A DNA stretch of 64,000 nt from Canna indica (Eukaryota; Streptophyta; Magnoliopsida; Zingiberales; Cannaceae): the NCBI GenBank assembly GCA_034359265.1, contig CP136897.1, positions 33,963,501 through 34,027,500 of the forward strand, read 5' to 3'. Each line of letters opens with the position of its first letter. Within the stretch, counting starts at the first letter, position 1. Positions 1 through 12,073 of this stretch are shown here, in pieces. Under the pieces are notes generated by a model. The model was not told the DNA's origin and searched no databases. It saw only the letters and a program-made list of their open reading frames with translations. A program made the position numbers and the translations under genes.

Positions 1-96
1 CCATCGGATCCCATCAGAACTCCGAAGTTAAGTGTGCTTGGGCGAGAGTAGTACTAGGATGGGTGACCCCCTGGGAAGTCCTCGTGTTGGACCTTT
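1..96 (+). rRNA. 5S rRNA: 5S rRNA copy 1, cut by window edge
   Basis: The gene begins before the window; positions 25 onward are present. Changes G25C, C28T, C57T and C114G. The T-run follows at 94. Confidence 0.95.
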
Positions 97-461
97 TTTT
101 TTACTACCTATTTGATTGCACGACGAGATCATTTTTTTTACCAATCTTTCTAACCAAACGTTAAGGACGGACGACGTCGTCGACATAAAATTTGGCTGTC
201 GATCGCCCGCGCGGGGCCCGCCGCAACATCTACGGCCGGCTCGATCGACCAACCGACCCGAAAAATTAAAATTTGTAAATAAATAAGAAATATAACATTT
301 CAATTATTATTTTTCGTTTAAAACGGGCGTAACTCCGTGCATTATTATCCTATTTCAGCTTTTCACGTGGCGCTAAAAAGCGCGCGAAGAGACGAAGAAA
401 ATGACCCCGAGCTATCCCTCGGACGCTCACCCTTATTAGCCGACGATCAGAAGTGCATGAG

Positions 462-581
462 GGGTGCGATCATACCAGCACTAACGCACCGGATTCCATC
501 AGAACTCCGAAGTTAAACGTGCTTGGGCGAAAGTAGTACTAGGATGGGTGACCCCCTAGGAAGTCCTCGTGTTGCAACTTT
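462..581 (+). rRNA. 5S rRNA: 5S rRNA copy 2
   Basis: Full length. Changes C34T (destroys the BamHI site), G56A in box A, G70A, G97A, C116A. Base -1 is G rather than C. The following spacer lacks 52 bp, so the next gene starts 433 bp on. Confidence 0.96.
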
Positions 582-894
582 TTTTTTACTACCTATTTGA
601 TTGCACGACGAGATCATTTTTTTGACCAATCTTTCTAACCAAACGTTAAGGACGGACGACCTCTACGGCCGGCTCGATCGACCAACCGACCCGAAAAATT
701 AAAATTTGTAAATAAATAAGAAATATAACATTTCAATTATTATTTTTCGTTTAAAACGGGCGTAACTCCGTGCATTATTATCCGATTTATTCTTTTCACG
801 TGGCGCTAAAAAGCGCGCGAAGAGACGAAGAAAATGACCCCGAGCTATCCCTCGGACGCTCACCCTTATTAGCCGACGATCAGAAGTGCATGAG
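582..894 (+). other. Short spacer with a 52-bp internal deletion
   Basis: Spacer of copy 2. After GACGGACGAC at about 660 the sequence jumps directly to CTCTACGG, losing the rest of the GACGACGTCGTC palindrome and the GC-rich GCCCGC patch. T-runs, AT-rich patch, inverted repeat and TTATTAG are kept. Confidence 0.9.
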
Positions 895-1014
895 GGGTGC
901 GATCATACCAGCACTAACGCACCGGATCCCATTAGAACTCCGAAGTTAAACGTGCTTGGGCGAAAGTAGTACTAGGATGGGTGACCCCCTATGAAGTCCT
1001 CGTGTTGCAACCTT
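895..1014 (+). rRNA. 5S rRNA: 5S rRNA copy 3
   Basis: Full length. Changes C39T, G56A, G70A, G97A, G98T, and an extra A in the 3' stem (GCAACC). Base -1 is G. Confidence 0.95.
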
Positions 1015-1379
1015 TTTTTTACTACCTATTTGATTGCACGACGAGATCATTTTTTTTACCAATCTTTCTAACCAAACGTTAAGGACGGACGACGTCGTCG
1101 ACATAAAATTTGGCTGTCGATCGCCCGCGCGGGGCCCACCGCAACCTCTACGGCCGGCTCGGTCGACCAACCGACCCGAAAAATTAAAATTTGTAAATAA
1201 ATAAGAAAAATAACATTTCAATTATTATTTTTCGTTTAAAACGGCCGTAACTCCATGCATTATTGTCCGATTTCAGCTCTTCATGTGGCACTAAAAGGCG
1301 CGCGAAGAGACGAAGAAAATGACCCCGAGCTATCCCTCAGACGCTCACCCTTATTAGCCGACGATCAGAAATGCATGAC

Positions 1380-1499
1380 GGTTGCGATCATACCAGCACT
1401 AACGCACCGGATCCCATTAGAACTCCGAAGTTAAGCGTGCTTGGGCGAGAGTAGTACTAGGATGGGTGACCCCTTGGGAAGTCCACCTGTTGGACCTTT
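1380..1499 (+). rRNA. 5S rRNA: 5S rRNA copy 4
   Basis: Full length. Changes G3T, C39T, C95T, T106A, G108C, C114G. G3T and C114G both fall in the terminal helix I. Its spacer has the 11-bp GC-patch deletion (474-bp unit). Confidence 0.95.
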
Positions 1500-1853
1500 T
1501 TTTTTACTACCTATTTGATTGCACTACGAGATCATTTTTTTTACCAATCTTTCTAACCAAACGTTAAGGACGGACAACGTCGTCAACGTAAAATTTGGCT
1601 GTCGATCGCCCGCCGCAACCTCTACGGCCGGCTCGATCGACCAACCGACCCAAAAAATTAAAATTTGTAAATAAATAAGAAAAATGACATTTCAATTATT
1701 ATTTTTGGTTTAAAACGGGCGTAACTCCATGCATTATTGTCCGATTTCTGCTTTTCACGTGGCGCTAAAAGGCGCGCGAAGAGACCAAGAAAATGACCCC
1801 GAGCTATCCCTCGGACGCTCACCCTTATTAGCCGACGATCAGAAGTGCATGAC

Positions 1854-1973
1854 GGGTGCAATCATACCAGCACTAACGCACCGGATCCCATCAGAACTCC
1901 GAAGTTAAGCGTGCTTGGGCGAGAGTAATACTAGGATGGGTGACACCCTGGGAAGTCCTCGTGTTGCACCTTT
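1854..1973 (+). rRNA. 5S rRNA: 5S rRNA copy 5
   Basis: Full length. Changes G7A, G75A, C92A. Next gene 484 bp on. Confidence 0.96.
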
Positions 1974-2337
1974 TTTTTTACTACCTATTTGATTGCACGA
2001 CGAGATCATTTTTTTTACCAATCTTTCTAACCAAACGTTAAGGACGGACGACGTCGTCGACATAAAATTTGGCTGTCGATCGCCCGCGCGGGGCCCGCCC
2101 AACCTCTACGGCCGGCTCGATCGACCAACCGACCCGAAAAATTAAAATTTGTAAATAAATAAGAAATATAACATTTCAATTATTATTTTTCGTTTAAAAC
2201 GGGCGTAACTCCGTGCATTATTGTCCGATATCAGCTTTTCACGTGGCGCTAAAAAGCGCGCGAAGAGACGAACAAAATGACCCCGAGCTATCACTCAGAC
2301 GCTCACCCTTATTAGCCAACGATCAGAAGTGCATGAC

Positions 2338-2457
2338 GGGTGGGATCATACCAGCACTAACGCACCGGATCCCATCAGAACTCCGAAGTTAAGCGTGCTT
2401 GGGCGAGAGTAGCACTAGGATGGGTGACCCCCTGGGAAGTCCTCGTGTTGCACCTTT
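2338..2457 (+). rRNA. 5S rRNA: 5S rRNA copy 6
   Basis: Full length, close to majority: C6G and T76C only. T9 run directly after GCACC. Confidence 0.97.
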
Positions 2458-2821
2458 TTTTTTACTACCTATTTGATTGCACGACGAGATCATTTTTTTT
2501 ACCAATCTTTCTAACCAAACGTTAAGGACGGACGACGTCGTCGACATAAAATTTGGCTGTCGATCGCCCGCGCGGGGCCCGCCCAACCTCTACGGCCGGC
2601 TCGATCGACCAACCGACCCGAAAAATTAAAATTTGTAAATAAATAAGAAATATAACATTTCAATTATTATTTTTCGTTTAAAACGGGCGTAACTCCGTGC
2701 ATTATTGTCCGATATCAGCTTTTCACGTGGCGCTAAAAAGCGCGCGAAGAGACGAAGAAAATGACCCCGAGCTATCCCTCGGACGCTCACCCTTATTAGC
2801 TGACGATCAGAAGTGCATGAG

Positions 2822-2941
2822 GGGTGCGATCATACCAGCACAAACGCACCGGATCCCATCAGAACTCCGAAGTTAAACGTGCTTGGGCGAAAGTAGTACT
2901 AGGATGGGTGACCCCCTGGGAAGTCCTCGTGTTGCAACTTT
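2822..2941 (+). rRNA. 5S rRNA: 5S rRNA copy 7
   Basis: Full length. Changes T21A, G56A, G70A, C116A; related to copies 2, 3 and 8. Base -1 is G. Confidence 0.96.
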
Positions 2942-3306
2942 TTTTTTACTACCTATTTGATTGCACGACGAGATCATTTTTTTTACCAATCTTTCTAACC
3001 AAACGTTAAGGACGGACGACGTCGTCGACATAAAATTTGGCTGTCGATCGCCCGCGCGGGGCCCACCGCAACCTCTACGGCCGGCTCGGTCGACCAACCG
3101 ACCCGAAAAATTAAAATTTGTAAATAAATAAGAAAAATAACATTTCAATTATTATTTTTCGTTTAAAACGGCCGTAACTCCATGTATTATTGTCCGATTT
3201 CAGCTTTTCATGTGGCACTAAAAGGCGCGCGAAGAGACGAAGAAAATGACCCCGAGCTATCCCTCGGACGCTCACCCTTATTAGCCGACGATCAGAAATG
3301 CATGAC

Positions 3307-3426
3307 GGGTGCGATCATACCAGCACTAACGCACCGGATCCCATTAGAACTCCGAAGTTAAACGTGCTTGGGCGAAAGTAGTACTAGGATGGGTGACCCC
3401 CTGGGAAGTCCTCGTGTTGCAACTTT
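3307..3426 (+). rRNA. 5S rRNA: 5S rRNA copy 8
   Basis: Full length. Changes C39T, G56A, G70A, C116A, the same box A variant as copies 2, 3 and 7. Confidence 0.96.
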
Positions 3427-3791
3427 TTTTTTACTACCTATTTGATTGCACGACGAGATCATTTTTTTTACCAATCTTTCTAACCAAACGTTAAGGACGG
3501 ACGACGTCGTCAACATAAAATTTGGCTGTTGATCGCCCGCGCGGGGCCCACCGCAACCTCTACGGCCGGCTCGGTCGACCAACCGACCCGAAAAAATAAA
3601 ATTTGTAAATAAATAAGAAAAATAACATTTCAATTATTATTTTTCGTTTAAAACGGCCGTAACTCCATGCATTATTGTCCGATTTCAGCTTTTCATGTGG
3701 CACTAAAAGGCGCGCGAAGAGACGAAGAAAATGACCCCGAGCTATCCCTCGGACGCTCACCCTTATTAGCCGACGATCAGAAATGCATGAC

Positions 3792-3911
3792 GGGTGCGAT
3801 CATACCAGCACTAACGCACCGGATCCCATTAGAACTCCGAAGTTAAGCGTGCTTGGGCGAGAGTAGTACTAGGATAGGTGACCCCTTGGGAAGTCCTCGT
3901 GTTGGACCTTT
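3792..3911 (+). rRNA. 5S rRNA: 5S rRNA copy 9
   Basis: Full length. Changes C39T, G85A in box C, C95T, C114G. Its spacer has the 11-bp deletion (474-bp unit). Confidence 0.96.
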
Positions 3912-4265
3912 TTTTTTACTACCTATTTGATTGCACTACGAGATCATTTTTTTTACCAATCTTTCTAACCAAACGTTAAGGACGGACGACGTCGTCGACA
4001 TAAAATTTGGCTGTCGATCGCCCGCCGCAACCTCTACGGCCGGCTCGATCGACCAATTGACCCGAAAAATTAAAATTTGTAAATAATTAAGAAAAATAAC
4101 ATTTCAATTATTATTTTTCGTTTAAAACGGGCGTAACTCCGTGCATTATTGTCCGATTTCAGCTTTTCACGTGGCGCTAAAAGATGCGCGAAGAGACGAA
4201 GAAAATGACCCCGAGCTATCCCACGGACGCTCACCCTTATTAGCCGACGATCAGAAGTGCGTGAT

Positions 4266-4382
4266 GGGTGCGATCATACCAGCACTAACGCACCGGATCC
4301 CATCAGAACTCCGAAGTTAAGCGTGCTTGGGCGAGAGTAGTACTAGGATGGGCGACCCCCTCGGAAGTCCTCGTGTTGCACC
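4266..4382 (+). rRNA. 5S rRNA: 5S rRNA copy 10, no primary T-run
   Basis: Full length. Changes T88C and G97C; base -1 is T. The gene end GCACC joins directly to TATTTGATTG, so the T9 run and following ACTACC are missing. The first T-run downstream is the usual second tract (T8) about 27 bp on. Unit 459 bp. Confidence 0.95.
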
Positions 4383-4724
4383 TATTTGATTGCACGACGA
4401 GATCATTTTTTTTACCAATCTTTCTAACCAAACGTTAAGGACGGACGACGTCGTCGACATAAAATTTGGCTGTCGATCGCCCGCCGCAACCTCTACGGCC
4501 GGCTCGATCGACCAACCGACCCAAAAAATTAAAATTTGTAAATAAATAAGAAAAATAACATTTCAATTATTATTTTTGGTTTAAAACGGGCGTAACTCCG
4601 TGCATTATTGTCTGATTTCAGCTTTTCACGTGGCGCTAAAAGGCGCACGAAGAGACCAAGAAAATGACCCCGAGCTATCCCTCGGACGCTCACCCTTATT
4701 AGTCGACGATCAGAAGTGCATGAC

Positions 4725-4844
4725 GGGTGCGATCATACCAGCACTTACGCACCGGATCCGATTAGAACTCAGAAGTTAAGCGTGCTTGGGAGAGAGTAGT
4801 ACTAGGATGGGTGACCCCCTAGGAAGTCCTCGTGTTGCACCTTT
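4725..4844 (+). rRNA. 5S rRNA: 5S rRNA copy 11
   Basis: Full length. Changes A22T, C36G, C39T, C47A, C67A, G97A. C36G destroys the BamHI site. Confidence 0.95.
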
Positions 4845-5209
4845 TTTTTTACTACCTATTTGATTGCACGACGAGATGATTTTTTTTACCAATCTTTCTA
4901 ACCAAACATTAAAGACGGACGACGTCGTCGACATAAAATTTGGCTGTAGATCGCCCGCGCGGGGCTCGCCGCAACCTCTACGACTGGCTCGATCGACCAA
5001 CCGACCCGAAAAATTAAAATTTGTAAATAAATAAGAAATATAACATTTCAATTACTATTTTTCGTTTAGAACGGGCGTAACTGCGTGCATTATTGTCCGA
5101 TTTGAGTTTTTCACGTGGCGCTAAAAGGCGCGCGAAGAGACGAAGAAAATAACCCCGAGCTATCCCTCGGACGCTTACCCTTATTAGCCGACGATCAGAA
5201 GTGCATGAC

Positions 5210-5329
5210 GGGTGCGATCATACCAGCACTAACGCACCGGATCTCATCAGAACTCAGAAGTTAAGCGTGCTTGTGCGAGAGTAGTACTAGGATGGGTGAC
5301 CCCCTGGGAAGTCCTCGTGTTTCACCTTT
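5210..5329 (+). rRNA. 5S rRNA: 5S rRNA copy 12
   Basis: Full length. Changes C35T, C47A, G65T, G113T. Confidence 0.96.
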
Positions 5330-5694
5330 TTTTTTACTACCTATTTGATTGCACGACGAGATCATTTTTTTTACCAATCTTTCTAACCAAACGTTAAGGA
5401 CGGACGACGTCGTCGACATAAAATTTGGCTGTCGATCGCCCGCGCGGGGCCCGCCGCAACCTCTACGGCCGGCTCGTTCGACCAACCGACCCGAAAAATT
5501 AAAATTTGTAAATAAATAAGAAATATAACATTTCAATTATTATTTTTCGTTTAAAACGGGCGTAACTCCGTGCATTATTGTCCGATTTCAGCTTTTCACG
5601 TGGCGCTAAAAAGCGCGCGAAGAGACGAAGAAAATGACCCCGAGCTATCCCTCGGACGCTCACCCTTATTAGCCGACGATCAGAAGTGCATGAG

Positions 5695-5814
5695 GGGTGC
5701 GATCATACCAGCACTAATGCACCGGATCCCATCAGAACTCCGAAGTTAAGCGTGCTTGGGCGAGAGTAGTACTAGGATGGGTGACCCCCTGGGAAGTCCT
5801 CTTGTTGCAGCTTT
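5695..5814 (+). rRNA. 5S rRNA: 5S rRNA copy 13
   Basis: Full length. Changes C24T, G108T, C116G; base -1 is G. 474-bp unit with the 11-bp spacer deletion. Confidence 0.96.
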
Positions 5815-6168
5815 TTTTTTACTACCTATTTGATTGCACGACGAGATCATTTTTTTTACCAATCTTTCTAACCATACGTTAAGGACGGACGACGTCGTCG
5901 ACATAAAATTTGGCTGTCAATCGCCCGCCGCAACCTCTACGGCCGGCTCGATCGACCAACTGAACCGAAAAATTAAAATTTGTAAATAAATAAGAAAAAT
6001 AACATTTTAATTATTATTTTTCGTTTAAAACGGGCGTAACTCCGTGCATTATTGTCTGATTTCAGCTTTTCACGTGGCGCTAAAAGGCGCGCGAAGAGAC
6101 GAAGAAAATGACCCCGAGCTATCCCACGGACGCTCACCCTTATTAGCCGACGATCAGAAGTGCATGAC

Positions 6169-6285
6169 GGGTACGATCATACCAGCACTAACGCACCGGA
6201 TCCCATCAGAACTCCGAAGTTAAGCGTGCTTGGGCGAGAGTAGTACTAGGATGGGCGACCCCCTCGGAAGTCCTCGTGTTGCACC
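6169..6285 (+). rRNA. 5S rRNA: 5S rRNA copy 14, no primary T-run
   Basis: Full length. Changes G5A, T88C, G97C. GCACC runs straight into TATTTGATTG as in copy 10, so only the second T tract remains. Shares T88C and G97C with copy 10, so the two are one lineage. Unit 459 bp. Confidence 0.95.
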
Positions 6286-6627
6286 TATTTGATTGCACGA
6301 CGAGATCATTTTTTTTAACAATCTATCTAACCAAACGTTAAGGACGGACGACGTCGTCGACATAAAATTTGGCTGTCGATTGCCCGCCGCAACCTCTACG
6401 GCCGGCTCGATCGACCAACCGACCCGAAAAATTAAAATTTGTAAACAAATAAGAAAAATAACATTTCAATTATTATTTTTCGTTTAAAACGGGCGTAACT
6501 CCGTGCATTTTTGTCCGATTTCAGCTTTTCACGTGGCGCTAAAAGGCGCGCGAAGAGACGAAGAAAATGACCCCGAGCTATCCCTCGGACGCTCACCCTT
6601 ATTAGCCGACCATCAGAAGTGCATGAC

Positions 6628-6747
6628 GGGTGCGATCATACCAGCACTAACGCACCGGATCCCATCAGAACTTTGAAGTTAAGCGTGCTTGTGCGAGAGT
6701 AGTACTAGGATGGGTGACCCCCTGGGAAGTCCTCGTGTTGCACCTTT
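6628..6747 (+). rRNA. 5S rRNA: 5S rRNA copy 15
   Basis: Full length. Changes C46T, C47T, G65T. Its spacer carries a rare AAATTTTAAATAAGTAAG variant that recurs after copy 49. Confidence 0.96.
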
Positions 6748-7112
6748 TTTTTTACTACCTATTTGATTGCACGACGAGATCATTTTTTTTACCAATCTTT
6801 CTAACCAAACGTTAAGGACGGACGACGTCGTCGACATAAAATTTGGCTGTCGATCGCCCGCGCGGGGCCCGCCGCAACCTCTACGGCCGGCTCGATCGAC
6901 CAACCGACCCGAAAAATTAAAAATTTTAAATAAGTAAGAAATATAACATTTCAATTATTATTTTTCGTTTAAAACGGGCATAACTCCGTGCATTATTGTC
7001 CGATTTTAGCTTTTCACGTGGCGCTAAAAGGCGCGCGAAGAGACGAAGAAAATGACCCCGAGCTATCCCGCGGACGCTCACCCTTATTAGCCGACGATCA
7101 GAAGTGCATGAT

Positions 7113-7232
7113 GGGTGCGATCATACTAGCACTAATGCACCGGATCCCATTAGAACAATGAAGTTAAGCGTGCTTGGGCGAGAGTAGTACTAGGATGGAT
7201 GAACCCCTGGGAAGTCCTCGTGTTGCACCTTT
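7113..7232 (+). rRNA. 5S rRNA: 5S rRNA copy 16
   Basis: Full length but divergent: C15T, C24T, C39T, T45A, C46A, C47T, G87A, C91A; base -1 is T. Shares all of these, and several spacer changes, with copy 50. Confidence 0.95.
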
Positions 7233-7597
7233 TTTTTTACTAACTGTTTGATTGCACGACGAGATCATTTTTTTTACCAATCTTTCTAACCAAACGTTAA
7301 GGACAGACGACGTCGTCGACATAAAATTTGGCTCTCGATCGACCGCGCGGGGCCCGCCGCAACCTCTACGGCCGGCTCGATGGAACAACCGACCCGAAAA
7401 ATTAAAATTTGTAAATAAATAAGAAAAATAACATTTCAATTATTATTTTTCGTTTAAAACGGGCGTAACTCCGTGCATTATTGTCCGATTTCAGCTTTTC
7501 GCGTGGCGCTAAAAGGCGCGCGAAGAGACGAAGAAAATGACCCCGAGCTATCCCTCGGACGCTCACCCTTATTAGCCGACAATCAGAAGTGCATGAG

Positions 7598-7717
7598 TGG
7601 TGCGATCATACCAGCACTAACGCACCGGATCCCATCAGAACTCCGAAATTAAGCGTGCTTGGGCGAGACTAGTACTAGGATGGGTGACCCCTTGGGAAGT
7701 CCTCGTGTTGCACCTTT
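7598..7717 (+). rRNA. 5S rRNA: 5S rRNA copy 17
   Basis: Full length. Changes G1T (with G at -1), G51A, G72C, C95T. The first base of helix I is altered. Confidence 0.95.
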
Positions 7718-8083
7718 TTTTTTACTACCTATTTGATTGCACGACGAGATCATTTTTTTTACCAATCTTTCTAACCAAACGTTAAGGACGGACGACGTCG
7801 TCGACATAAAATTTGGCTGTCGATCGCCAGCGCGGGGCTCGCCGCAACCTCTACGGCCGGCTCGGTCGACCAACCGACCCGAAAAATTAAAATTTGTAAA
7901 TAAATAAGAAAAATAACATTTCAATTATTATTTTTCGTTTAAAACGGGCGTAACTCCATGCATTGTTGTCCGATTTCAGCTCTTCACGTGGCGCTAAAAG
8001 GCGCGCGAAGAGACGAAGAAAATGACCCCCGAGCTATCCCTCGGACGCTCACCCTTATTAGCCGACGATCAGAAGTGCATGAC

Positions 8084-8203
8084 GGGTGCGATCATACCAG
8101 CACTAACGCACCGGATCCCATCATAACTCCGAAGTTAAGCGTGCTTGGGCGAGAGTAGTACTAGGATGGGTGATCCCCTGGGAAGTCCTCGTGATGCACC
8201 TTT
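8084..8203 (+). rRNA. 5S rRNA: 5S rRNA copy 18
   Basis: Full length. Changes G41T, C91T, T111A; first member of the C91T+T111A class in the window. Confidence 0.96.
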
Positions 8204-8568
8204 TTTTTTACTACCTATTTGATTGCACGACGAGATCATTTTTTTTACCAATCTTTCTAACCAAACGTTAAGGACGGACGACGTCGTCGACATAAAATTT
8301 GGCTGTCGATCGCCCGCGCGGGGCCCGCCGCAACCTCTACGGGCGGCTCGATCGACCAACCGACCCGAAAAATTAAAATTTGTAAATAAATAAGAAAAAT
8401 AACATTTCAATTATTATTTTTCATTTAAAACGGGCGTAACTCCGTGCATTATTGTCCGATTTCAGCTTTTCACGTGGCGCTAAAAGGCGCGCGAACAGAC
8501 GAAGAAAATGACCCCGAGCTATCCCTCGGACGCTCACCCTTATTAGCCGACGATCAGAAGTGCATGAC

Positions 8569-8688
8569 GGGTGCGATCATACCAGCACTAACGCACTAGA
8601 TCCCATTAGAACTCCGAAGTTAAGCGTTCTTGGGCGAGAGTAGTACTAGGATGGGTGACCCCCTGGGAAATCCTCGTGTTGCACCTTT
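8569..8688 (+). rRNA. 5S rRNA: 5S rRNA copy 19
   Basis: Full length. Changes C29T, G30A, C39T, G60T, G102A. The spacer before the next gene has CAACATATC in place of CAGCTTTTC. Confidence 0.96.
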
Positions 8689-9053
8689 TTTTTTACTACC
8701 TATTTGATTGCACGACGAGATCATTTTTTTTACCAATCTTTCTAACCAAACGTTAAGGACGGACGACGTCGTCGACATAAAATTTGGCTGTCGATCGCCC
8801 GCGCGGGGCCCGCCGCAACCTCTACGGCCGGCTCGATCGACCAACCGACCCGAAAAATTAAAATTTGTAAATAAATAAGAAAAATAACATTTCAATTATT
8901 ATTTTTCGTTTAAAACGGACATAACTCCGTCCATTATTGTCCGATTTCAACATATCACGTGGCGCTAAAAGGCGCGCGAAGAGACGAAGAAAATGACCCC
9001 GAGCTATCCCTCGGACACTCACCCTTATTAGCCGACGATCAGAAGTGCATCAC

Positions 9054-9173
9054 GGGTGCGATCATACCAGCACTAACGCACCGGATCCCATCAGAACTCC
9101 GAAGATAAGCGTGCTTGGGCGAGAGTAGTACTAGGATGGGTGATCCCCTGGGAAGTCCTCGTGATGCACCTTT
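9054..9173 (+). rRNA. 5S rRNA: 5S rRNA copy 20
   Basis: Full length. Changes T52A in box A, C91T, T111A: a mix of two classes (T52A and C91T+T111A). Confidence 0.96.
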
Positions 9174-9538
9174 TTTTTTACTACCTATTTGATTGCAAGA
9201 CGAGATCATTTTTTTTACCAATCTTTCTAACCAAACGTTAAGGACGGACGACGTCGTCGACATAAAATTTGGCTGTCGATCGCCCGCGCGGGGCCCGCCG
9301 CAACCTCTACGGCCGGCTCGATCGACCAACCGACCCAAAAAAATAAAATTTGTAAATAAATAAGAAAAATAACATTTCAATTATTATTTTTCATTTAAAA
9401 CGGGCGTAACTCCGTGCATTATTGTCCGATTTCAGCTTTTCACGTGGCGCTAAAATGCGCGCGAAGAGACGAAGAAAATGACCCCGAGCTATCCCTCGGA
9501 CGCTCACCCTTATTAGCCGACGATCAGAAGTGCATGAC

Positions 9539-9658
9539 GGGTGCGATCATACCAGCACTAACCCACCGGATCCCATCGGAACTCTGAAGTTAAGTGTGCT
9601 TGGGCGAGAGTAGTAATAGGATGGGTGACCCCTTGGGAAGTCCTCGTGTTGCACCTTT
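9539..9658 (+). rRNA. 5S rRNA: 5S rRNA copy 21
   Basis: Full length. Changes G25C, A40G, C47T, C57T, C78A, C95T. Confidence 0.95.
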
Positions 9659-10023
9659 TTTTTTACTACCTATTTGATTGCACGACGAGATCATTTTTTT
9701 TACCAATCTTTCTAACCAAACGTTAAGGACGGACGACGTCGTCGACATAAAATTTGGCTGTCGATCGCCAGCGCGGGGCTCGCCGCAACCTCTACGGCCG
9801 GCTCGGTCGACCAACCGACCCGAAAAATTAAAATTTGTAAATAAATAAGAAAAATAACATTTCAATTATTATTTTTCGTTTAAAACGGGCGTAACTCCGT
9901 GCATTATTGTCCGATTTCAGCTTTTCGCGTGGCGCTAAAAGGTGCGCGAAGAGACGAAGAAAATGGCCCCGAGCTATCCCTCGGACGCTCACCCTTATTA
10001 GCCGACGATCAGAAGTGCATGAC

Positions 10024-10143
10024 GGGTGCGATCATACCAGCACTAACCCACTTGATCCCATCAAAACTCCGAAGTTAAGTGTGCTTGGGCGAGAGTAGTA
10101 CTAGGATGGGTGACCCCCTAGGAAGTGCTTGTGTTGCACGTTT
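10024..10143 (+). rRNA. 5S rRNA: 5S rRNA copy 22
   Basis: Full length. Changes G25C, C29T, G30T, G41A, C57T, G97A, C104G, C107T, C117G. Near twin of copy 34. Confidence 0.95.
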
Positions 10144-10508
10144 TTTTTTACTATTTATTTGATTGCACGACGAGATCATTTTTTTTACCAATCTTTCTAA
10201 CCAAACGTTAAGGACGAACGACGTCGTCGACATAAAATTTGGCTGTCCATCGCCCGCGCGGGGCCCGCCGCAACCTCTACGGCCGGCTCGATCGACCAAC
10301 CGACCGGAAAAATTAAAATTTGTAAATAAATAAGAAATATAACATTTCAATTATTATTTTTCGTTTAAAACGGGCGTAACTCCGTGCATTATTGTCCGAT
10401 TTCAGTTTTTCACGTGGCGCTAAAAGGCGCGCGAAGAGACGAAGAAAATGACCCCGAGCTATCCCTCGGACGCTCACCCTTATTAGCCGACGATCAGAAG
10501 TGCATGAC

Positions 10509-10628
10509 GGGTGCGATCATACCAGCACTAACGCATCGGATCCCATCAGAACTCCGAAGTTAAGCGTGCTTGGGCGAGAGTAGTACTAGGATGGGTGATC
10601 CCCTGGGAAGTCCTCGTGATGCACCTTT
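10509..10628 (+). rRNA. 5S rRNA: 5S rRNA copy 23
   Basis: Full length. Changes C28T, C91T, T111A. Confidence 0.97.
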
Positions 10629-10994
10629 TTTTTTACTACCTATTTGATTGCACGACGAGATCATTTTTTTTACCAATCTTTCTAACCAAACGTTAAGGAC
10701 GGACGACGTCGTCGACATAAAATTTGGCTATCGATCGCCCGCGCGGGGCCCGCCGCAACCTCTACGGCCGGCTCGATCGACCAACCGACCCGAAAAATAA
10801 AAATTTGTAAATAAATAAGAAATATAACATTTCAATTATTATTTTTCATTTAAAACGGGCGTAACTCCGTGCATTATTGTCCGATTTCAGCTTTTCACGT
10901 GGCGTTAAAAGGCGCGCGAAGAGACGAACAAAAATGACCCCGAGCTATCCCTCGGACGCTCACCCTTATTAGCCGACGATCAGAAGTGCATGAC

Positions 10995-11114
10995 GGGTGC
11001 GATCATACCAGCACTAACGCACCAGATCCCATTAGAACTCCGAAGTTAAGCGTGCTTGGGCGAGAGTAGTACTAGGATGGGTGTCTCCCTGGGAACTCCT
11101 CGTGTTGCACCTTT
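10995..11114 (+). rRNA. 5S rRNA: 5S rRNA copy 24, mosaic
   Basis: Full length. The 5' half has G30A and C39T, as in copies 19 and 35. The 3' half has A90T, C92T and G102C, as in copies 26, 27 and 36. It looks like an in-gene recombinant. 474-bp unit. Confidence 0.95.
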
Positions 11115-11468
11115 TTTTTTACTACCTATTTGATTGCACGACGAGATCATTTTTTTTACCAATCTTTCTAACCAAACGTTAAGGACGGACGACGTCGTCG
11201 ACATAAAATTTGGCTGTCGATCGCCCGCCGCAACCTCTACGGCCAGCTCGATCGACCAACCGACCCGAAAAATTAAAATTTGTAAATAAATAAGAAAAAT
11301 AACATTTCAATTATTATTTTTCGTTTAAAACGGGCGTAACTCCGTGCATTATTGTCCGATTTCAGCTTTTCGCGTGGCGCTAAAAGGCGCGCGAAGAGAC
11401 GAAGAAAATGACCCCGAGCTATCCCTCGGATGCTTACCCTTATTAGCCGACGATCAGAAGGGCATGAT

Positions 11469-11588
11469 GGGTGCGATCATACCAGCACTAACCCATCGGA
11501 TCCCATCAGAACTCCGAAGTTAAGCGTGCTTGTGCGAGAGTAGTACTAGGATGGGTGACCCGCTGGGAAGTTCTCGTGTTGCACTTTT
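11469..11588 (+). rRNA. 5S rRNA: 5S rRNA copy 25
   Basis: Full length. Changes G25C, C28T, G65T, C94G, C104T, C117T; base -1 is T. Counterpart of copy 37 in a block duplication. Confidence 0.96.
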
Positions 11589-11953
11589 TTTTTTACTATT
11601 TATTTGATTGCACGACGAGATCATTTTTTTTACCAATCTTTCTAACCAAACGTTAAGGGCGGACGACGTCGTCGACATAAAATTTGGCTGTCAATCGCCC
11701 GCGCGTGGACCGCCGCAACCTCTACGGACGGCTCGATCGACCAACCGACCCGAAAAATTAAAATTTGTAAATAAATAAGAAAAATAACATTTCAATTATT
11801 ATTTTTCATTTAAAACGGACGTAACTCCGTGCATTATTGTCCGATTTCAACATATCACGTGGCGCTAAAAGGCGCGCGAAGAGACGAAGAAAATGACCCC
11901 GAGCTATCCCTCGGACGCTCACCCTTATTAGCCGACGATCAGAAGTGCATCAC

Positions 11954-12073
11954 GGGTGCGATCATACCAGCACTAACGCACCGGATCCCATCAGAACTCC
12001 GAAGATAAGCGTGCTTGGGCGAGAGTAGTACTAGGATGGGTGTCTCCCTGGGAACTCCTCGTGTTGCACCTTT
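11954..12073 (+). rRNA. 5S rRNA: 5S rRNA copy 26
   Basis: Full length. Changes T52A in box A, A90T, C92T, G102C. Preceded by a spacer with CAACATATC. Confidence 0.96.
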
